Shown here one piece after another: positions 42,595 to 51,469 of a stretch of 64,000 nucleotides of DNA. A model generated the notes under the pieces. That model was given only the letters and a program-made list of their open reading frames with translations, ran no database searches and was not told the origin of the DNA. Position numbers and translations under genes: made by a program. The stretch spans positions 124,001 through 188,000 of the forward strand of contig NZ_JAOSZE010000003.1 of NCBI RefSeq assembly GCF_025630775.1, read 5' to 3'. Source of the DNA: Actinoplanes sp. KI2 (lineage in GTDB: Bacteria; Actinomycetota; Actinomycetes; Mycobacteriales; Micromonosporaceae). Within the stretch, counting starts at the first letter, position 1. The number at the start of each line of letters is the position of its first letter.

Positions 42595-44010
42595 ATGAAT
42601 GCCACCTCGATCGCTTTCGCGGCCGGCCTGGTCGCGTCCCTGCTCTTCATCCTGTCGCTGGCCGGGCTCGCCAAGCACGAGACCGCCAAGCAGGGCTGGA
42701 CCTACGGCGTCGCCGGAATGGTCATCGCCCTCGCGGCCACCTTCGGCCTGGTCATCGACGGCCGTCCCGGCGTCGGGCTGCCGCTGCTGATCGCGGGCGT
42801 CGTGGTCGGCGGCGCCATCGGCCTCTGGCGCGCCCGGGTCGTCGAGATGACCGGCATGCCCGAGCTGATCGCGCTGCTGCACAGCTTCGTCGGCCTCGCC
42901 GCCGTGCTGGTCGGATGGAACGGATACCGTGAAGCGGCCCAGGGACTCGTCATCTTCCCGCTCGACAGCCTGGAGAAGATCCACCACGCGGAGGTCTTCA
43001 TCGGGGTCTTCATCGGCGCGGTCACGTTCACCGGTTCGATCGTGGCGTTCCTGAAGCTCAGCGGCCGGATGAAGTCGGCGCCGCTGATGCTGCCGGGCAA
43101 GAACCTGCTCAACCTCGGCGCGCTGGCCCTCTTCGCCATCTTCACCGTGTGGTTCGTGATCAGCCCGGCGCTGTGGCTGCTGGTGGTCGTCACGGTGCTG
43201 GCGCTCGCGCTGGGCTGGCATCTGGTGGCCTCGATCGGCGGCGGCGACATGCCGGTGGTCGTCTCGATGCTCAACAGCTATTCCGGCTGGGCGGCGGCCG
43301 CCTCCGGCTTCCTGCTCAACCAGGACGTGCTGATCGTCACCGGCGCGCTCGTCGGATCCTCCGGCGCCTACCTCTCGTACGTGATGTGCAAGGCGATGAA
43401 CCGCTCGTTCATCTCCGTCATCGCCGGTGGTTTCGGTATCGAGGCGGGCCCAACGGGCGACATCGATTACGGCGAGCACCGCGAGATCCTCGCCGAGGAC
43501 GCCGCCGAACTGCTCGCCTCCGCCACCTCGGTGGTCATCACGCCCGGCTACGGCATGGCCGTGGCCCAGGCGCAGTACCCGGTCGCAGAGCTCACCCGGC
43601 AGCTGCGCGACCTAGGCGTCGAAGTCCGCTTCGGCATCCACCCCGTGGCCGGTCGACTCCCCGGCCACATGAACGTCCTGCTCGCCGAGGCCAAGGTGCC
43701 CTACGACATCGTGCTCGAGATGGACGAGATCAACGACGATTTCCCGGGCACGGACGTCGTCCTGGTCATCGGCGCCAACGACACCGTGAACCCGTCCGCC
43801 GCGGAAGACCCGGCAAGCCCCATCGCCGGCATGCCCGTACTCACCGTCTGGAACGCCAAGGACGTCATCGTCTTCAAGCGTTCCATGGCCGCCGGGTACG
43901 CGGGTGTGCAGAATCCACTGTTCTTCCGGGAGAACTCACGCATGCTCTTCGGCGACGCGAAGTCCAAGGTCGAGGACATCGTCCGGGCGCTGTCGCGCGT
44001 ACCCGTCTGA
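42595..44010 (+). CDS. pntB: NAD(P) transhydrogenase subunit beta
   Basis: 471 residues. About eight to nine membrane segments (dII part) to ~285, then the NADP-binding dIII domain with [20 protein letters not shown], the [20 protein letters not shown] segment, [13 protein letters not shown] and [19 protein letters not shown]. Complete and well conserved. It pairs with pntA to form the proton-translocating transhydrogenase. Confidence 0.97.
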   Translation: MNATSIAFAAGLVASLLFILSLAGLAKHETAKQGWTYGVAGMVIALAATFGLVIDGRPGVGLPLLIAGVVVGGAIGLWRARVVEMTGMPELIALLHSFVGLAAVLVGWNGYREAAQGLVIFPLDSLEKIHHAEVFIGVFIGAVTFTGSIVAFLKLSGRMKSAPLMLPGKNLLNLGALALFAIFTVWFVISPALWLLVVVTVLALALGWHLVASIGGGDMPVVVSMLNSYSGWAAAASGFLLNQDVLIVTGALVGSSGAYLSYVMCKAMNRSFISVIAGGFGIEAGPTGDIDYGEHREILAEDAAELLASATSVVITPGYGMAVAQAQYPVAELTRQLRDLGVEVRFGIHPVAGRLPGHMNVLLAEAKVPYDIVLEMDEINDDFPGTDVVLVIGANDTVNPSAAEDPASPIAGMPVLTVWNAKDVIVFKRSMAAGYAGVQNPLFFRENSRMLFGDAKSKVEDIVRALSRVPV

Positions 44011-44016
44011 GCGAAC

Positions 44017-44493
44017 TTGCCGACGAGGAGGACAGCCTTTCGAGCGGGCGACCGACGGGCACATTTGGCCTGCGGTCGCTCGTGGCTGACGGAAGAGGTG
44101 TTCCTCGGCTTCGTCGCGAACGACCGCCTCGCGGTGATGTGGTGGCTGATCGCCCTGCGTGGTCTGCGCCGCGGTGAAGCCGCCGGACTGCGTCGGGCCG
44201 ACGTCGACCTCGATTCGCGGATGGCGATGATCGAGCAGCAGCGCATCGCCAACGGTCATCTGGTCACGGTCGGTCCGCCGAAGACGGCGGCGAGCCGCCG
44301 GCTGGTCGGGCTGGACCGGCACACGGTGCGGCTGCTGCGCGAGCAACGGGCGGTGGCCGAGGGAAATCCGCTGAGCGGGGTGAGATCGCCGCCGCGGGTG
44401 ACCAGGCCTTCCGGCCGCCCCAAAGGGCGGAAACGGGGGCGCCCACACACGTCCCACCGACGTCCCACAAAAGATCAAGGCCGCATAGCCTGA
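44017..44493 (+). pseudogene. Tyrosine-recombinase (integrase) remnant next to tRNA-Lys
   Basis: The readable part (about 44090-44390) encodes WWLIALRGLRRGEAAGLRRA, DVDLDSR, VGPPKTAASRRLVGLDRHTV and RLLREQR, which match the first half of the catalytic domain of phage/ICE tyrosine integrases, including the first active-site Arg. The HxxR box and the catalytic Tyr are missing, as is the whole DNA-binding N-terminus. The frame then runs through the tRNA terminator. Truncated at both ends, hence inactive. Confidence 0.8.
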
Positions 44494-44507
44494 TGGCTAT
44501 ACGGCCT
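44468..44507 (-). terminator. Terminator of tRNA-Lys
   Basis: Hairpin 44478-44507 with 11-bp arms (AGGCCGTATAG / CTATGCGGCCT on the minus strand, one G-T wobble) followed on that strand by TGATCTTTT. It is part of the direct repeat. Confidence 0.75.
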
Positions 44508-44566
44508 GGTGATGCTTGGTGCGCCGCGTAGGACTCGAACCTACAACCCGCGGATTAAGAGTCCGC
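44472..44566. repeat. Right att-like direct repeat (tRNA-Lys 3' part and terminator)
   Basis: Matches 32165-32259 with about six mismatches and ends at the anticodon stem of the intact tRNA. Confidence 0.85.
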
Positions 44567-44592
44567 TGCTCTGCCAGTTGAGCTAGCGGCGC
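44517..44592 (-). tRNA. tRNA-Lys (anticodon CUU)
   Basis: The minus strand folds as a full cloverleaf: acceptor GCGCCGC/GCGGCGC, D arm GCTC/GAGC, anticodon stem GCGGA/TCCGC with loop CTCTTAA (anticodon CUU), T arm GTAGG/CCTAC with loop TTCGAGT, discriminator A, and an encoded CCA (44517-44519). A terminator hairpin follows. It is the probable integration target. Confidence 0.97.
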
Positions 44593-44759
44593 TCGCCGGC
44601 AACGACGGAAACGTTAGCACGCGCCCCCTAGATCCTTGAAATCGGCCCGTGTTCCTCACATTCACGGCTTGAATCAGCCCCAAGGATGACTCGGGCCCTT
44701 GCCTGCATGCGGCAGGATGTCCCGCAAACCGCAAATTTTGATCTACGGGGATGGTCGGC

Positions 44760-45995
44760 ATGCGGCGCTCGGTGGTGACGGTCGTGGTGGCTGCGGTGAT
44801 CGCGCCGCTCGCGCTGTCCGGTTGTGGTGACAAGCAGAAGTCTGCCGCCGCTGCCACGCCCGCGCCCAGCGTGAGTGTCAGCGCCGGGGCCAGTGGTGCG
44901 CCCGCCCCGGAGTCCGCCGACGTGCCGATCAGCCTCTCGGTGACCCCGACGGCCGGCAAGACCAACGTCCCGACCAGCGCCGAGGTCGGCTTCCAGGTCT
45001 CCGGCGGCAAGGTCACCTCGGTCACGCTGACCGACAGCAAGGGCAAGGCCGTCGCGGGCCGGCTCCGCGAGGACGGTTCCAGCTGGGTGCCGGGCCAAAC
45101 CCTCAAGACCAAGGAGAGGTACGCGGCCAGCGTCGTCGCCACGTCGGACAGCGGCCTCACCAAGACCGTGCGCACCACCTTCACCACGATGGGCGCGCCG
45201 GCCCGCAAGACCGGCACGGGGCTCTACCTCTTCAACGACCAAACGTACGGCGTCGCGATGCCGGTCGTGGCCGAGTTCAACCCGGGTATCAAGAAGGCGG
45301 ACCGCGCGGCCGTGCAGAAGCGGATGTTCGTGCAGACCGACCCGCCGCAGCCGGGCGTCTGGTCGTGGACGTCGAGCGGCACCCAGGCGTACTACCGGGC
45401 CCCCGAGTATTGGCAGCCGGGCACCAAGCTGACCGTGCGGATCGCGGTCGGCGGCCTGCCCACCGGCGGCGGCCGCTACGGCAACCAGGACCGCTCGGCC
45501 GTTGCCAAGATCGGCCGCAAGTTCGAGATGAACGTCGACAATGCGACCAAGAAGATGACCGTCGTGCAGGACGGCAAGGTGGTCAAGACGATGCCGGTCA
45601 GCCTCGGCCGGCCGAGCAAGCCCTCGGTGAGCGGCACCATGGTGATCATGGACAAGCAGGCCGAGACCGTCTTCGACACCACCGACACCGCGGGCTCGGC
45701 CGGCTACAAGGTCAATATTCAGTACGCGCAGCGCCTGACCTGGAGCGGCCAGTTCGTTCACTCGGCGCCCTGGTCGGTCGGCGCCCAGGGGCACCGGAAC
45801 GTCTCGCACGGCTGCGTCAACGTCTCCCCGTCCAACGCGGTGTGGCTGTTCAACAAGTCGTTGATCGGCGACCCGGTGGTGGTCAAGAACACCGGCACCA
45901 AGCTCGCCTACGGCGACGGCTGGACCCCGTGGAATGTGACCTGGGACGAGTTCGTCAAGGGCAGTGCCCTTCCGGTGCCGACCTCCCTGAAGTGA
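44760..45995 (+). CDS. L,D-transpeptidase lipoprotein with Ig-like domains (first of a tandem pair)
   Basis: 411 residues from ATG 44760 (GGGGA eight bases upstream; ATG 44751 is also possible). Lipoprotein signal with lipobox LSGC, then two bacterial Ig-like domains, then a YkuD domain ending in NVSHGCVNVSP with catalytic Cys352 and upstream HSAPWS. These enzymes form 3-3 cross-links in peptidoglycan outside the membrane. The paralogue lies 136 bases downstream. Confidence 0.94.
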   Translation: MRRSVVTVVVAAVIAPLALSGCGDKQKSAAAATPAPSVSVSAGASGAPAPESADVPISLSVTPTAGKTNVPTSAEVGFQVSGGKVTSVTLTDSKGKAVAGRLREDGSSWVPGQTLKTKERYAASVVATSDSGLTKTVRTTFTTMGAPARKTGTGLYLFNDQTYGVAMPVVAEFNPGIKKADRAAVQKRMFVQTDPPQPGVWSWTSSGTQAYYRAPEYWQPGTKLTVRIAVGGLPTGGGRYGNQDRSAVAKIGRKFEMNVDNATKKMTVVQDGKVVKTMPVSLGRPSKPSVSGTMVIMDKQAETVFDTTDTAGSAGYKVNIQYAQRLTWSGQFVHSAPWSVGAQGHRNVSHGCVNVSPSNAVWLFNKSLIGDPVVVKNTGTKLAYGDGWTPWNVTWDEFVKGSALPVPTSLK

Positions 45996-46131
45996 TACCT
46001 CCCTAAACAGGCGACTTTGTCGCTATGACCTGGGTGACTTTGCGCTCGCGGCACGAATCCGGGATTGGGTGACCCGGCTTTCGCCCGGCAAGATGGGGCG
46101 GCCAGGGATCGAGCGACGCCGTGGGGGGATC

Positions 46132-47364
46132 ATGAACAGCAGTCGAGTTGGGCGCCCGTGGCGCTCCGCCGCGACCGCGCTGATCGCAGGCGTCGTCCTG
46201 CTCGGCTCGGGCTGCGGCCGCGGCGACAAGTCGCCCACCTGGCAGGGCGGTAGCGACCGGCAGACCGCCGACGGCAGCAGCGGCACCGCGGCGCCGTCCC
46301 CGTCGCCGACCCTCAGCACCGTGGCGGTCGTCTCGCCGGCGGCCAATGCGACCGGCGTGGTGGCCGTCACCGAGGTGAAGTACACCAGCGACGACCCGGA
46401 GAACATCTCGGTCACCGTGACGGATGCCGGTGGCGGCGAGGTCAGCGGCACCCTCGACAAGGACAAGCAGACCTGGCGCCCCGACAAGGCCCTCGCCTAC
46501 GGCGCCAAATACACGGTGACCGTCAACGGCACGGCGGCCGAGGGCAAGGGCGGCTCGGCCACCAGCACGTTCACGACCATGGCCAAGCCCTCGAAGATCA
46601 TTCGGGTGACCAGCTTCCTCGCCGACAACCAGACCGTGGGCGTGGGCATGCCGCTGATCATCAAGTTCAGCCGCGCGATCCCGGTGAGCTTCCGGGACGA
46701 CGTCGAGCGCCGGCTGACGGTGACCGCCACCCCGGCGCAGGAGGGCTCCTGGGGCTGGATCAGCCCGACCGAGGTGCACTACCGGCCGAAGGTGTTCTGG
46801 CAGGGGAACTCGAAGGTCTTCTACAAGGCGCAGCTGGGCGGCGTCCCGCTCGGCAACGGCTATTACGGCAAGAGCGACCTCACCGTCGACCTGAAGATCG
46901 GCCGGTCGTTCGTCATGACGGTCTCCAACAAGGCCAAGCAGATGACCGTCAAGCAGGACGGCAAGGTCATCAAGACGATCCCGGTGAGCCTCGGCAAGCC
47001 GAGCACCCCGTCGTCGAGCGGCACGATGATCGTGATGGAGAAGGCGAAGCACACCGTCTTCGACACCACCGACACCGACCCGGTGAACGGCTACAAGACC
47101 CCGATCGACTTCGCCCAGCGGATCACCTGGAGCGGCCAGTTCATTCACGCCGCGCCCTGGTCCGAGGGCAAGCAGGGGCACGTCAACGTCTCGCACGGCT
47201 GCGTCAACGTCTCGGAGAAGATGGGCGCCTGGCTGTTCGGCCGGACGATGATGGGCGACCCGATCACGGTCAGCGGCACCGAGCAGAAGCTGAAGCAGGG
47301 CAACGGCTGGACGGACTTCAACGTGAGCTATGCCGAGTGGAAGAAGCTCAGCTACCTCAAATAG
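46132..47364 (+). CDS. L,D-transpeptidase lipoprotein with Ig-like domains (second of a tandem pair)
   Basis: 410 residues from ATG 46132 with GGGGGGA just upstream. Lipobox near GSGC, two Ig-like domains, and a YkuD domain with NVSHGCVNVSE (Cys357). It aligns with the preceding gene throughout (for example KQMTVKQDGKVIKTIPVSLG versus KKMTVVQDGKVVKTMPVSLG), so the pair arose by duplication. Both likely cross-link peptidoglycan; different regulation or timing would explain keeping two. Confidence 0.94.
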   Translation: MNSSRVGRPWRSAATALIAGVVLLGSGCGRGDKSPTWQGGSDRQTADGSSGTAAPSPSPTLSTVAVVSPAANATGVVAVTEVKYTSDDPENISVTVTDAGGGEVSGTLDKDKQTWRPDKALAYGAKYTVTVNGTAAEGKGGSATSTFTTMAKPSKIIRVTSFLADNQTVGVGMPLIIKFSRAIPVSFRDDVERRLTVTATPAQEGSWGWISPTEVHYRPKVFWQGNSKVFYKAQLGGVPLGNGYYGKSDLTVDLKIGRSFVMTVSNKAKQMTVKQDGKVIKTIPVSLGKPSTPSSSGTMIVMEKAKHTVFDTTDTDPVNGYKTPIDFAQRITWSGQFIHAAPWSEGKQGHVNVSHGCVNVSEKMGAWLFGRTMMGDPITVSGTEQKLKQGNGWTDFNVSYAEWKKLSYLK

Positions 47365-47380
47365 CGCCTAATCTGGGCAA

Positions 47381-47836
47381 ATGAGACTCGCGGTCGGGCT
47401 GGCCTGCCTCCTGCTCGCCGGTTGTGGTGGCGGAGGCGGCACCGGCCGGCCGGCCGCGTCGCCACCGGCCCCGGCAGTCTCCGCGTCTGCCCCGGGCCGG
47501 TCCGCGCCGGCGCCCGAAACGCCGGGCGAGTCGCTACCGAGCGTGATCGAGGCCAGCGCCGACGACGTACCGGGATCGATTGCCTGTGCCCGGCTCGCCG
47601 CGGCGATCGAGGGCGGCTCCTTCATGGTCCCGGGAGTGACCGGCGGGATCGCCGCCGCGGCCGCGACCGCCGACGCCCCGCTCGCCGACGCCGCTCGCCG
47701 GCTCGACGACGCTTATCGCGCAGCGCTGGCGGCGAGGAATAAACCAGATGAACCGGACAAGGTTGCGGCGGTTGCTGCGGCCGCTTCGGATATGTCCGGC
47801 GTTTGCGCGGCGAGCGGCCTCGAAACCGTCGGATGA
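47381..47836 (+). CDS. Small Ala-rich lipoprotein
   Basis: 151 residues. Lipoprotein signal MRLAVGLACLLLAGCGGG (lipobox LAGC) followed by a Pro/Ala/Ser linker and a helical domain with two cysteines (SIACARLAAAIEGG, GVCAASGLETVG) that could form a disulfide. It starts 17 bases after the second L,D-transpeptidase and may be its operon partner. Family unknown. Confidence 0.8.
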   Translation: MRLAVGLACLLLAGCGGGGGTGRPAASPPAPAVSASAPGRSAPAPETPGESLPSVIEASADDVPGSIACARLAAAIEGGSFMVPGVTGGIAAAAATADAPLADAARRLDDAYRAALAARNKPDEPDKVAAVAAAASDMSGVCAASGLETVG

Positions 47837-48016
47837 ATTCAGTGAAAGGCATCGATGCCGTGGATGACCTGCGGGTTTGCCGCCAAGGTGCGCTTCGCGC
47901 GTTGTTTCGACATCTGTAGCCGGACCGTCACCCGACCTGCGTAACAGTCCTTCCCAAGTTCGCGATCAAGCAGGCAGTATGCAGCGCGGACCAGGGGCGG
48001 AAGAGGGAGAGCGGCG

Positions 48017-48997
48017 ATGGCGCAGATCCATCACTTCGACCACGGGTGGATCACTCCCACGGTCAGTTACCTACTGTCCGTGCTGGGATCGCTGCTCGGC
48101 CTCACGCTGGCGGCCCGGTTCCGGTCGGCCCGCTCGAACGGCGAGCGCATCTGGTGGACCATCCTCGCGTCGGTCGCCATCGGCGGCACCGCGATCTGGA
48201 GCATGCACTTCGTCGCGATGATGGGCTTCAGCGTCTCCGGCACGCCGATCCGGTACGACGTCGGCCTCACCGCGGCCAGCGCCATCCTGGCCGTCGTTGC
48301 GGTCGCCCTCGGCCTGGTGATAGCCCTGTTCGGCCAGAAGGCGCAGAACTTCCGGATCCTGGCCGGCGGCGTCATCTCCGGACTCGGTGTCGCCGCGATG
48401 CACTACACCGGCATGGCGGCGCTGCACCTGAACGGGGAGATCTCCTACTCGGCGACCCGGGTCGGCCTGTCGATCGGCATCGCCGTGGTCGCCGCCTCGG
48501 TGGCGCTCTGGCTGGCCGTCACGGTGCACAAACCGCTCGCCATCTTCGTCTCGGCGCTCGTCATGGGGATCGCGGTCAACGCCATGCACTTCACCGGCAT
48601 GTCCGCCATCTCGGTCACCGAGCACGCGCCCGGCGAGCTCAGCGGCGCCAGCTCGACCAGCATGATCGTTCCGATCGGCGCCACGGTCGTGTTCGGCATC
48701 CTCGGCCTCGCGTACGCCTTGATGGCCGCGCCCACCGAGGAAGACCGCGAAGCGGCCGCCTACCTCGCCGCCCGCCGCGAGGCTACCGGCGCTACCCCCG
48801 CTACCGGCGTTGCCCGCGCTACTGGCGCTCCCGGCGCTCCCGGCGCTGTCCGCGCGACTGGCGCTGCCGGCGCCGCCGGTGCGACCCGCGCCTTTCCGCT
48901 GCCGAACGCGATCTCGGCCGCCGAGCCCGAGCGGCCGAAGCGCGGCGCGTCCGCCCTCGGCGGCGGTGCCTGGACCTACCGCGACCGCTCCCGCTGA
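48017..48997 (+). CDS. MHYT-domain integral membrane sensor
   Basis: 326 residues with seven membrane helices. Three MHYT-type motifs are present: SMHFVAMMGF, AMHYTGMAAL and AMHFTGMSAI. These are thought to bind copper and sense a diatomic gas or redox state. No output domain (GGDEF, EAL, kinase) is attached; the cytoplasmic tail is a low-complexity Ala/Thr/Gly stretch followed by ~40 residues. Signalling would need a separate partner. Confidence 0.9.
   Translation: MAQIHHFDHGWITPTVSYLLSVLGSLLGLTLAARFRSARSNGERIWWTILASVAIGGTAIWSMHFVAMMGFSVSGTPIRYDVGLTAASAILAVVAVALGLVIALFGQKAQNFRILAGGVISGLGVAAMHYTGMAALHLNGEISYSATRVGLSIGIAVVAASVALWLAVTVHKPLAIFVSALVMGIAVNAMHFTGMSAISVTEHAPGELSGASSTSMIVPIGATVVFGILGLAYALMAAPTEEDREAAAYLAARREATGATPATGVARATGAPGAPGAVRATGAAGAAGATRAFPLPNAISAAEPERPKRGASALGGGAWTYRDRSR
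48782..48889 (+). repeat. Degenerate short-period repeat in the MHYT tail
   Basis: Units related to GCTACCGGC and GCTCCCGGC encode ATG/APG/ATP triplets interspersed with VAR and AVR. Period is about nine bases with drift. Confidence 0.75.
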
Positions 48998-49012
48998 CTC
49001 GTCGAGCAAGCG

Positions 49013-49363
49013 TTACCGGGGCTGCATCAACCAGTCCCAGGCCTTCTTGAGCCCGTGCCGCAGGCCGTCGTCGTCCGCGAGCCGAGCCGGCGGGTCCGCG
49101 CTGGGCTCCGGCAGCTCCGCCGCCGGCGCGGCCACGATGACCCCGTGCTGGTAGAGCCCGTCCACCAGGCTCGCCCGAGCGAACCGGTGCCCCATCGCGG
49201 TCTTGAGCAGCAGCCCGTGGAAGACGTCCGCGCCCTCGTCGGCCAGCACGTGCTCGACCTCGCCGACCCGGTCGCCGGCCCGGTCGAAGACCGGCGTGCC
49301 GTCCGCGAGCACGAGGTACGACACCGGCGCGCCGAGGTCCTGGGGTTGTTCCTTGTCCGTCAT
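49013..49363 (-). CDS. PRC-barrel-like protein
   Basis: 116 residues. The segment VSYLVLADGTPVFDRAGDRV then GEVEHVLADEGADVFHGLLL has the five-strand pattern of PRC-barrel domains, and a helical tail ends LRHGLKKAWDWLMQPR. PRC barrels mediate protein or RNA contacts. It lies between the MHYT gene (convergent) and a response-regulator gene in the same direction. Confidence 0.75.
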   Translation of the reverse strand: MTDKEQPQDLGAPVSYLVLADGTPVFDRAGDRVGEVEHVLADEGADVFHGLLLKTAMGHRFARASLVDGLYQHGVIVAAPAAELPEPSADPPARLADDDGLRHGLKKAWDWLMQPR

Positions 49364-49404
49364 GTCCCGCAGGTACCCCCGGAGGCCCGCCGGTACACGA
49401 AAAG

Positions 49405-49839
49405 TCAGTCCCGGGCGCCCGGCAGGCTCGCGACCTCACGGTAGAACCGGTCGATCTGCCGTACGGTCGCCTCGAAGTCGTCGAGGCCGAACGGCTTGGT
49501 CACGTACGCGTTGGCCCGCTGCTGATAGCTCGCCGCGATGTCCGGCGCCGCGCCGGAGGTGGTCAGGATGACTACCGGGATCGCCTTGAGCTGCTCGTCC
49601 GTCTTGATCGCGGCGAGTGTCTCGCGCCCGTCCATCCGTGGCATGTTGAGGTCGAGCAGGATCAGGTCGGGGCGGCTCGCCTCGGTGTAGCTGCCCTCGC
49701 CCCGCAGGTAGTTGAGCGCTTCGCGACCGTCGGTGACCCGTTCGACCCGGGTGGGCGTCTCGGCGGCGGCCAACGCCTCCTCGATCATGAGGGCGTCCGC
49801 GTCGTCGTCATCGACGACCAGGATCTGCAGGCTCCGCAC
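49405..49839 (-). CDS. Single-domain response regulator (Rcp1-like)
   Basis: 144 residues from GTG 49839. Receiver domain only: acidic pocket VVDDDDADALM, phospho-acceptor Asp63 (LILLDLNMPRMDG), conserved Thr in LTTSGAA and Lys in YVTKPFGLDDF. The insertion near 45-55 (YLRGEGSYTEASRPD) is typical for Rcp1-like regulators that pair with phytochrome-type or hybrid kinases. No kinase is adjacent. Confidence 0.93.
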   Translation of the reverse strand: MRSLQILVVDDDDADALMIEEALAAAETPTRVERVTDGREALNYLRGEGSYTEASRPDLILLDLNMPRMDGRETLAAIKTDEQLKAIPVVILTTSGAAPDIAASYQQRANAYVTKPFGLDDFEATVRQIDRFYREVASLPGARD

Positions 49840-49895
49840 GAAGGCCCCCTAGGAATTTGCGGTGCCGCAAGCATAGGGGGCGGCGCCGGACCTAA

Positions 49896-50288
49896 CTACT
49901 GCTGGCCGGTAGGTATTCGCGTGTCCTCGGCGACGTCGGGTTCCAGCTCGGCGAACCAGCGCAACACCTGCCCGGGCGTCAGGTCGTAGCCGGTCGCCTT
50001 CGCCCCGGCCCAGTTCACCCCGACCAGCAGATCGTCCTGCTCGAGCCGGGTCAGCCAGGTGGACAGCCACTCCTCGACCGGGATCGGCACCACCTCGAAC
50101 CCGCCGTACGCCGGGACGTGCTGGACGATCAACTGGGCGCGGGTGGGCTTGGACCAGAAGGGGACCGCGCGCCGTCCGTCGTCGCCGGCCGGCGCCGGGA
50201 ATCCCGCCGGGTCCCGGATCGCGAAGACCTGACCCTGCTGGGTCACCTCCCGGCGGAACGCCGCCCTGTGTGCACCGCTGAGTGACAT
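49896..50288 (-). CDS. DUF2750 protein
   Basis: 130 residues. QGQVFAIRDPAGFPAPAGDD, RRAVPFWSKPTRAQL and GGFEVVPIPVEEWLSTWLTR followed by LEQDDLLVGVNWAG match the DUF2750 pattern. Cytoplasmic, no catalytic motif known. GAAGGGAG upstream supports ATG 50288. Confidence 0.75.
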   Translation of the reverse strand: MSLSGAHRAAFRREVTQQGQVFAIRDPAGFPAPAGDDGRRAVPFWSKPTRAQLIVQHVPAYGGFEVVPIPVEEWLSTWLTRLEQDDLLVGVNWAGAKATGYDLTPGQVLRWFAELEPDVAEDTRIPTGQQ

Positions 50289-50551
50289 GCCGACTCCCTT
50301 CTGGCGTACGCCTCATCGTGGCCGATCGCCGTCGTCCGGACGCCCGTTTGCGCTGCCCGGGCCGCCTCGCCAGGTGTCGGCCGGCATCGTCTTTTCGGCC
50401 GAACGCCATCTAACCATTTTGTACGGAGATGGTAAGGAAAGTCCAAAACGCGCCTGAAAAGACGGCGCGGTTAGCGTATTGCACCTAGTGTCCGTTTCGC
50501 CCGCCGCGGCATCCGCACGGCCGGGCGTTCGAACACCCACCGGAGGAATGG

Positions 50552-51469
50552 ATGAACAACAGTCGGCGTATCGGCGCGGTCATGGCCTTCGCCACCGCGG
50601 CCGTCGGCCTGGGCGCGGTGACCGCCATCGCTCCCGCAAGCGCCGTGACCCGCGGTCCGCAGCCGGTCTCCACCTGGCTGGGCGCGGTGCGCGCACACAG
50701 CGACAACTGGGTCAACATCAACTGGCGTACCGACCGGCGCGTCTGCGACGTCCAGGTCCGGGTGACCAGCCGCCACGTCCAGGTCGACTATGCCGGCCGG
50801 GCACCCTTCGCCACCTTCTCGCACGGCAGCACGCTCAGCCCGGGGCACACCGACGTCACGCCGGTCAAGTTGACCGCGCACCTCGCCCGGGCCGGTGTCG
50901 CCCACCTTCGTACCGAGATCTCGTTCAACAACTGCACGCGGCGGGGTCACGCGGAGAGCCGGGTCTTCACCCTGTCTCTCCCCGTCCTGCGCAAGTTGAC
51001 GCCGCCGGTGCACGGCCAGCCGGGCCACCCGACCCGGCCCGGTCAGCCCGTCCGGCCGGGTCAGCCCGTCCGGCCGGGTCAGCCCGTCCGGCCGGGTCAG
51101 CCCGTCCGGCCGGGTCAGTCCAGCCAGCCGGGTAAGCCCGCGCACGCGGCGGGCCAGCCGGTTCACCCCGCCGCGGCTGCCAGTGGCGCGCCGAAGGACC
51201 TGGAGAGGGCGCACAAGCCCAAGACGCACAAGCCCGCCACGCACAAGCCGGTCGCGCACAAGCCGGCCGCGCACAAGCCGGTCGTCCAGAAGCCGCTGGT
51301 CCAGAAGCCGCTGGTCCAGAAGCCGCTGGTCCAGAAGCCGCTGGTCCAGAAGCCGCTCGTGCACAAGCCGATCGCGCACAAGATCCGCAGCGCCCACAAG
51401 CTCCACAAGACGCATCTGGCGCACAAGGCTCACCACCTGCACAAGACCGGCACGCCCGTAAAGCCCTGA
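50552..51469 (+). CDS. Secreted protein with Pro/Lys-rich repeat tail
   Basis: 305 residues. Signal peptide to about residue 32 (SASAV-type end). Residues 33-150 form a beta-rich domain with two cysteines (RRVCDVQVRVT and SFNNCTRRGH). The rest is low complexity: five RPGQPV-like units, then AHKP units, five KPLVQ/H units, and a Lys/His-rich end. Such basic, proline-rich tails suit cell-wall or polyanion (teichoic acid, DNA) association. The globular domain is not recognised. Confidence 0.8.
   Translation: MNNSRRIGAVMAFATAAVGLGAVTAIAPASAVTRGPQPVSTWLGAVRAHSDNWVNINWRTDRRVCDVQVRVTSRHVQVDYAGRAPFATFSHGSTLSPGHTDVTPVKLTAHLARAGVAHLRTEISFNNCTRRGHAESRVFTLSLPVLRKLTPPVHGQPGHPTRPGQPVRPGQPVRPGQPVRPGQPVRPGQSSQPGKPAHAAGQPVHPAAAASGAPKDLERAHKPKTHKPATHKPVAHKPAAHKPVVQKPLVQKPLVQKPLVQKPLVQKPLVHKPIAHKIRSAHKLHKTHLAHKAHHLHKTGTPVKP
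51035..51124 (+). repeat. 18-bp coding repeat (RPGQPV), five units
   Basis: CGGCCGGGTCAGCCCGTC recurs, with the last unit drifting to RPGQSS. Confidence 0.9.
51290..51364 (+). repeat. 15-bp coding repeat (KPLVQ), five units
   Basis: AAGCCGCTGGTCCAG occurs four times exactly and once as KPLVH. Confidence 0.92.

Larger units (their letters stand above)
32165..44566. mobile_element. Putative 12.3-kb genomic island integrated at tRNA-Lys
   Basis: A direct repeat of about 95 bases (32165-32259 and 44472-44566) consists of the 3' part of tRNA-Lys and its terminator. The intact tRNA is at the right end, and an integrase remnant lies directly beside its 3' end, the usual position for tRNA-targeting tyrosine-recombinase elements. 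Between the repeats are the subtilase/sigma/CHAT genes, two secreted proteins, a DUF1345 fragment and pntAB. The repeats have diverged (six mismatches) and the integrase is truncated, so the element is old and immobile. A segmental duplication is the alternative. Confidence 0.6.

Noticed and set aside
50403..50551. Riboswitch upstream of the secreted repeat protein
   Set aside because: Some short stems are visible, but nothing matches a known riboswitch core.
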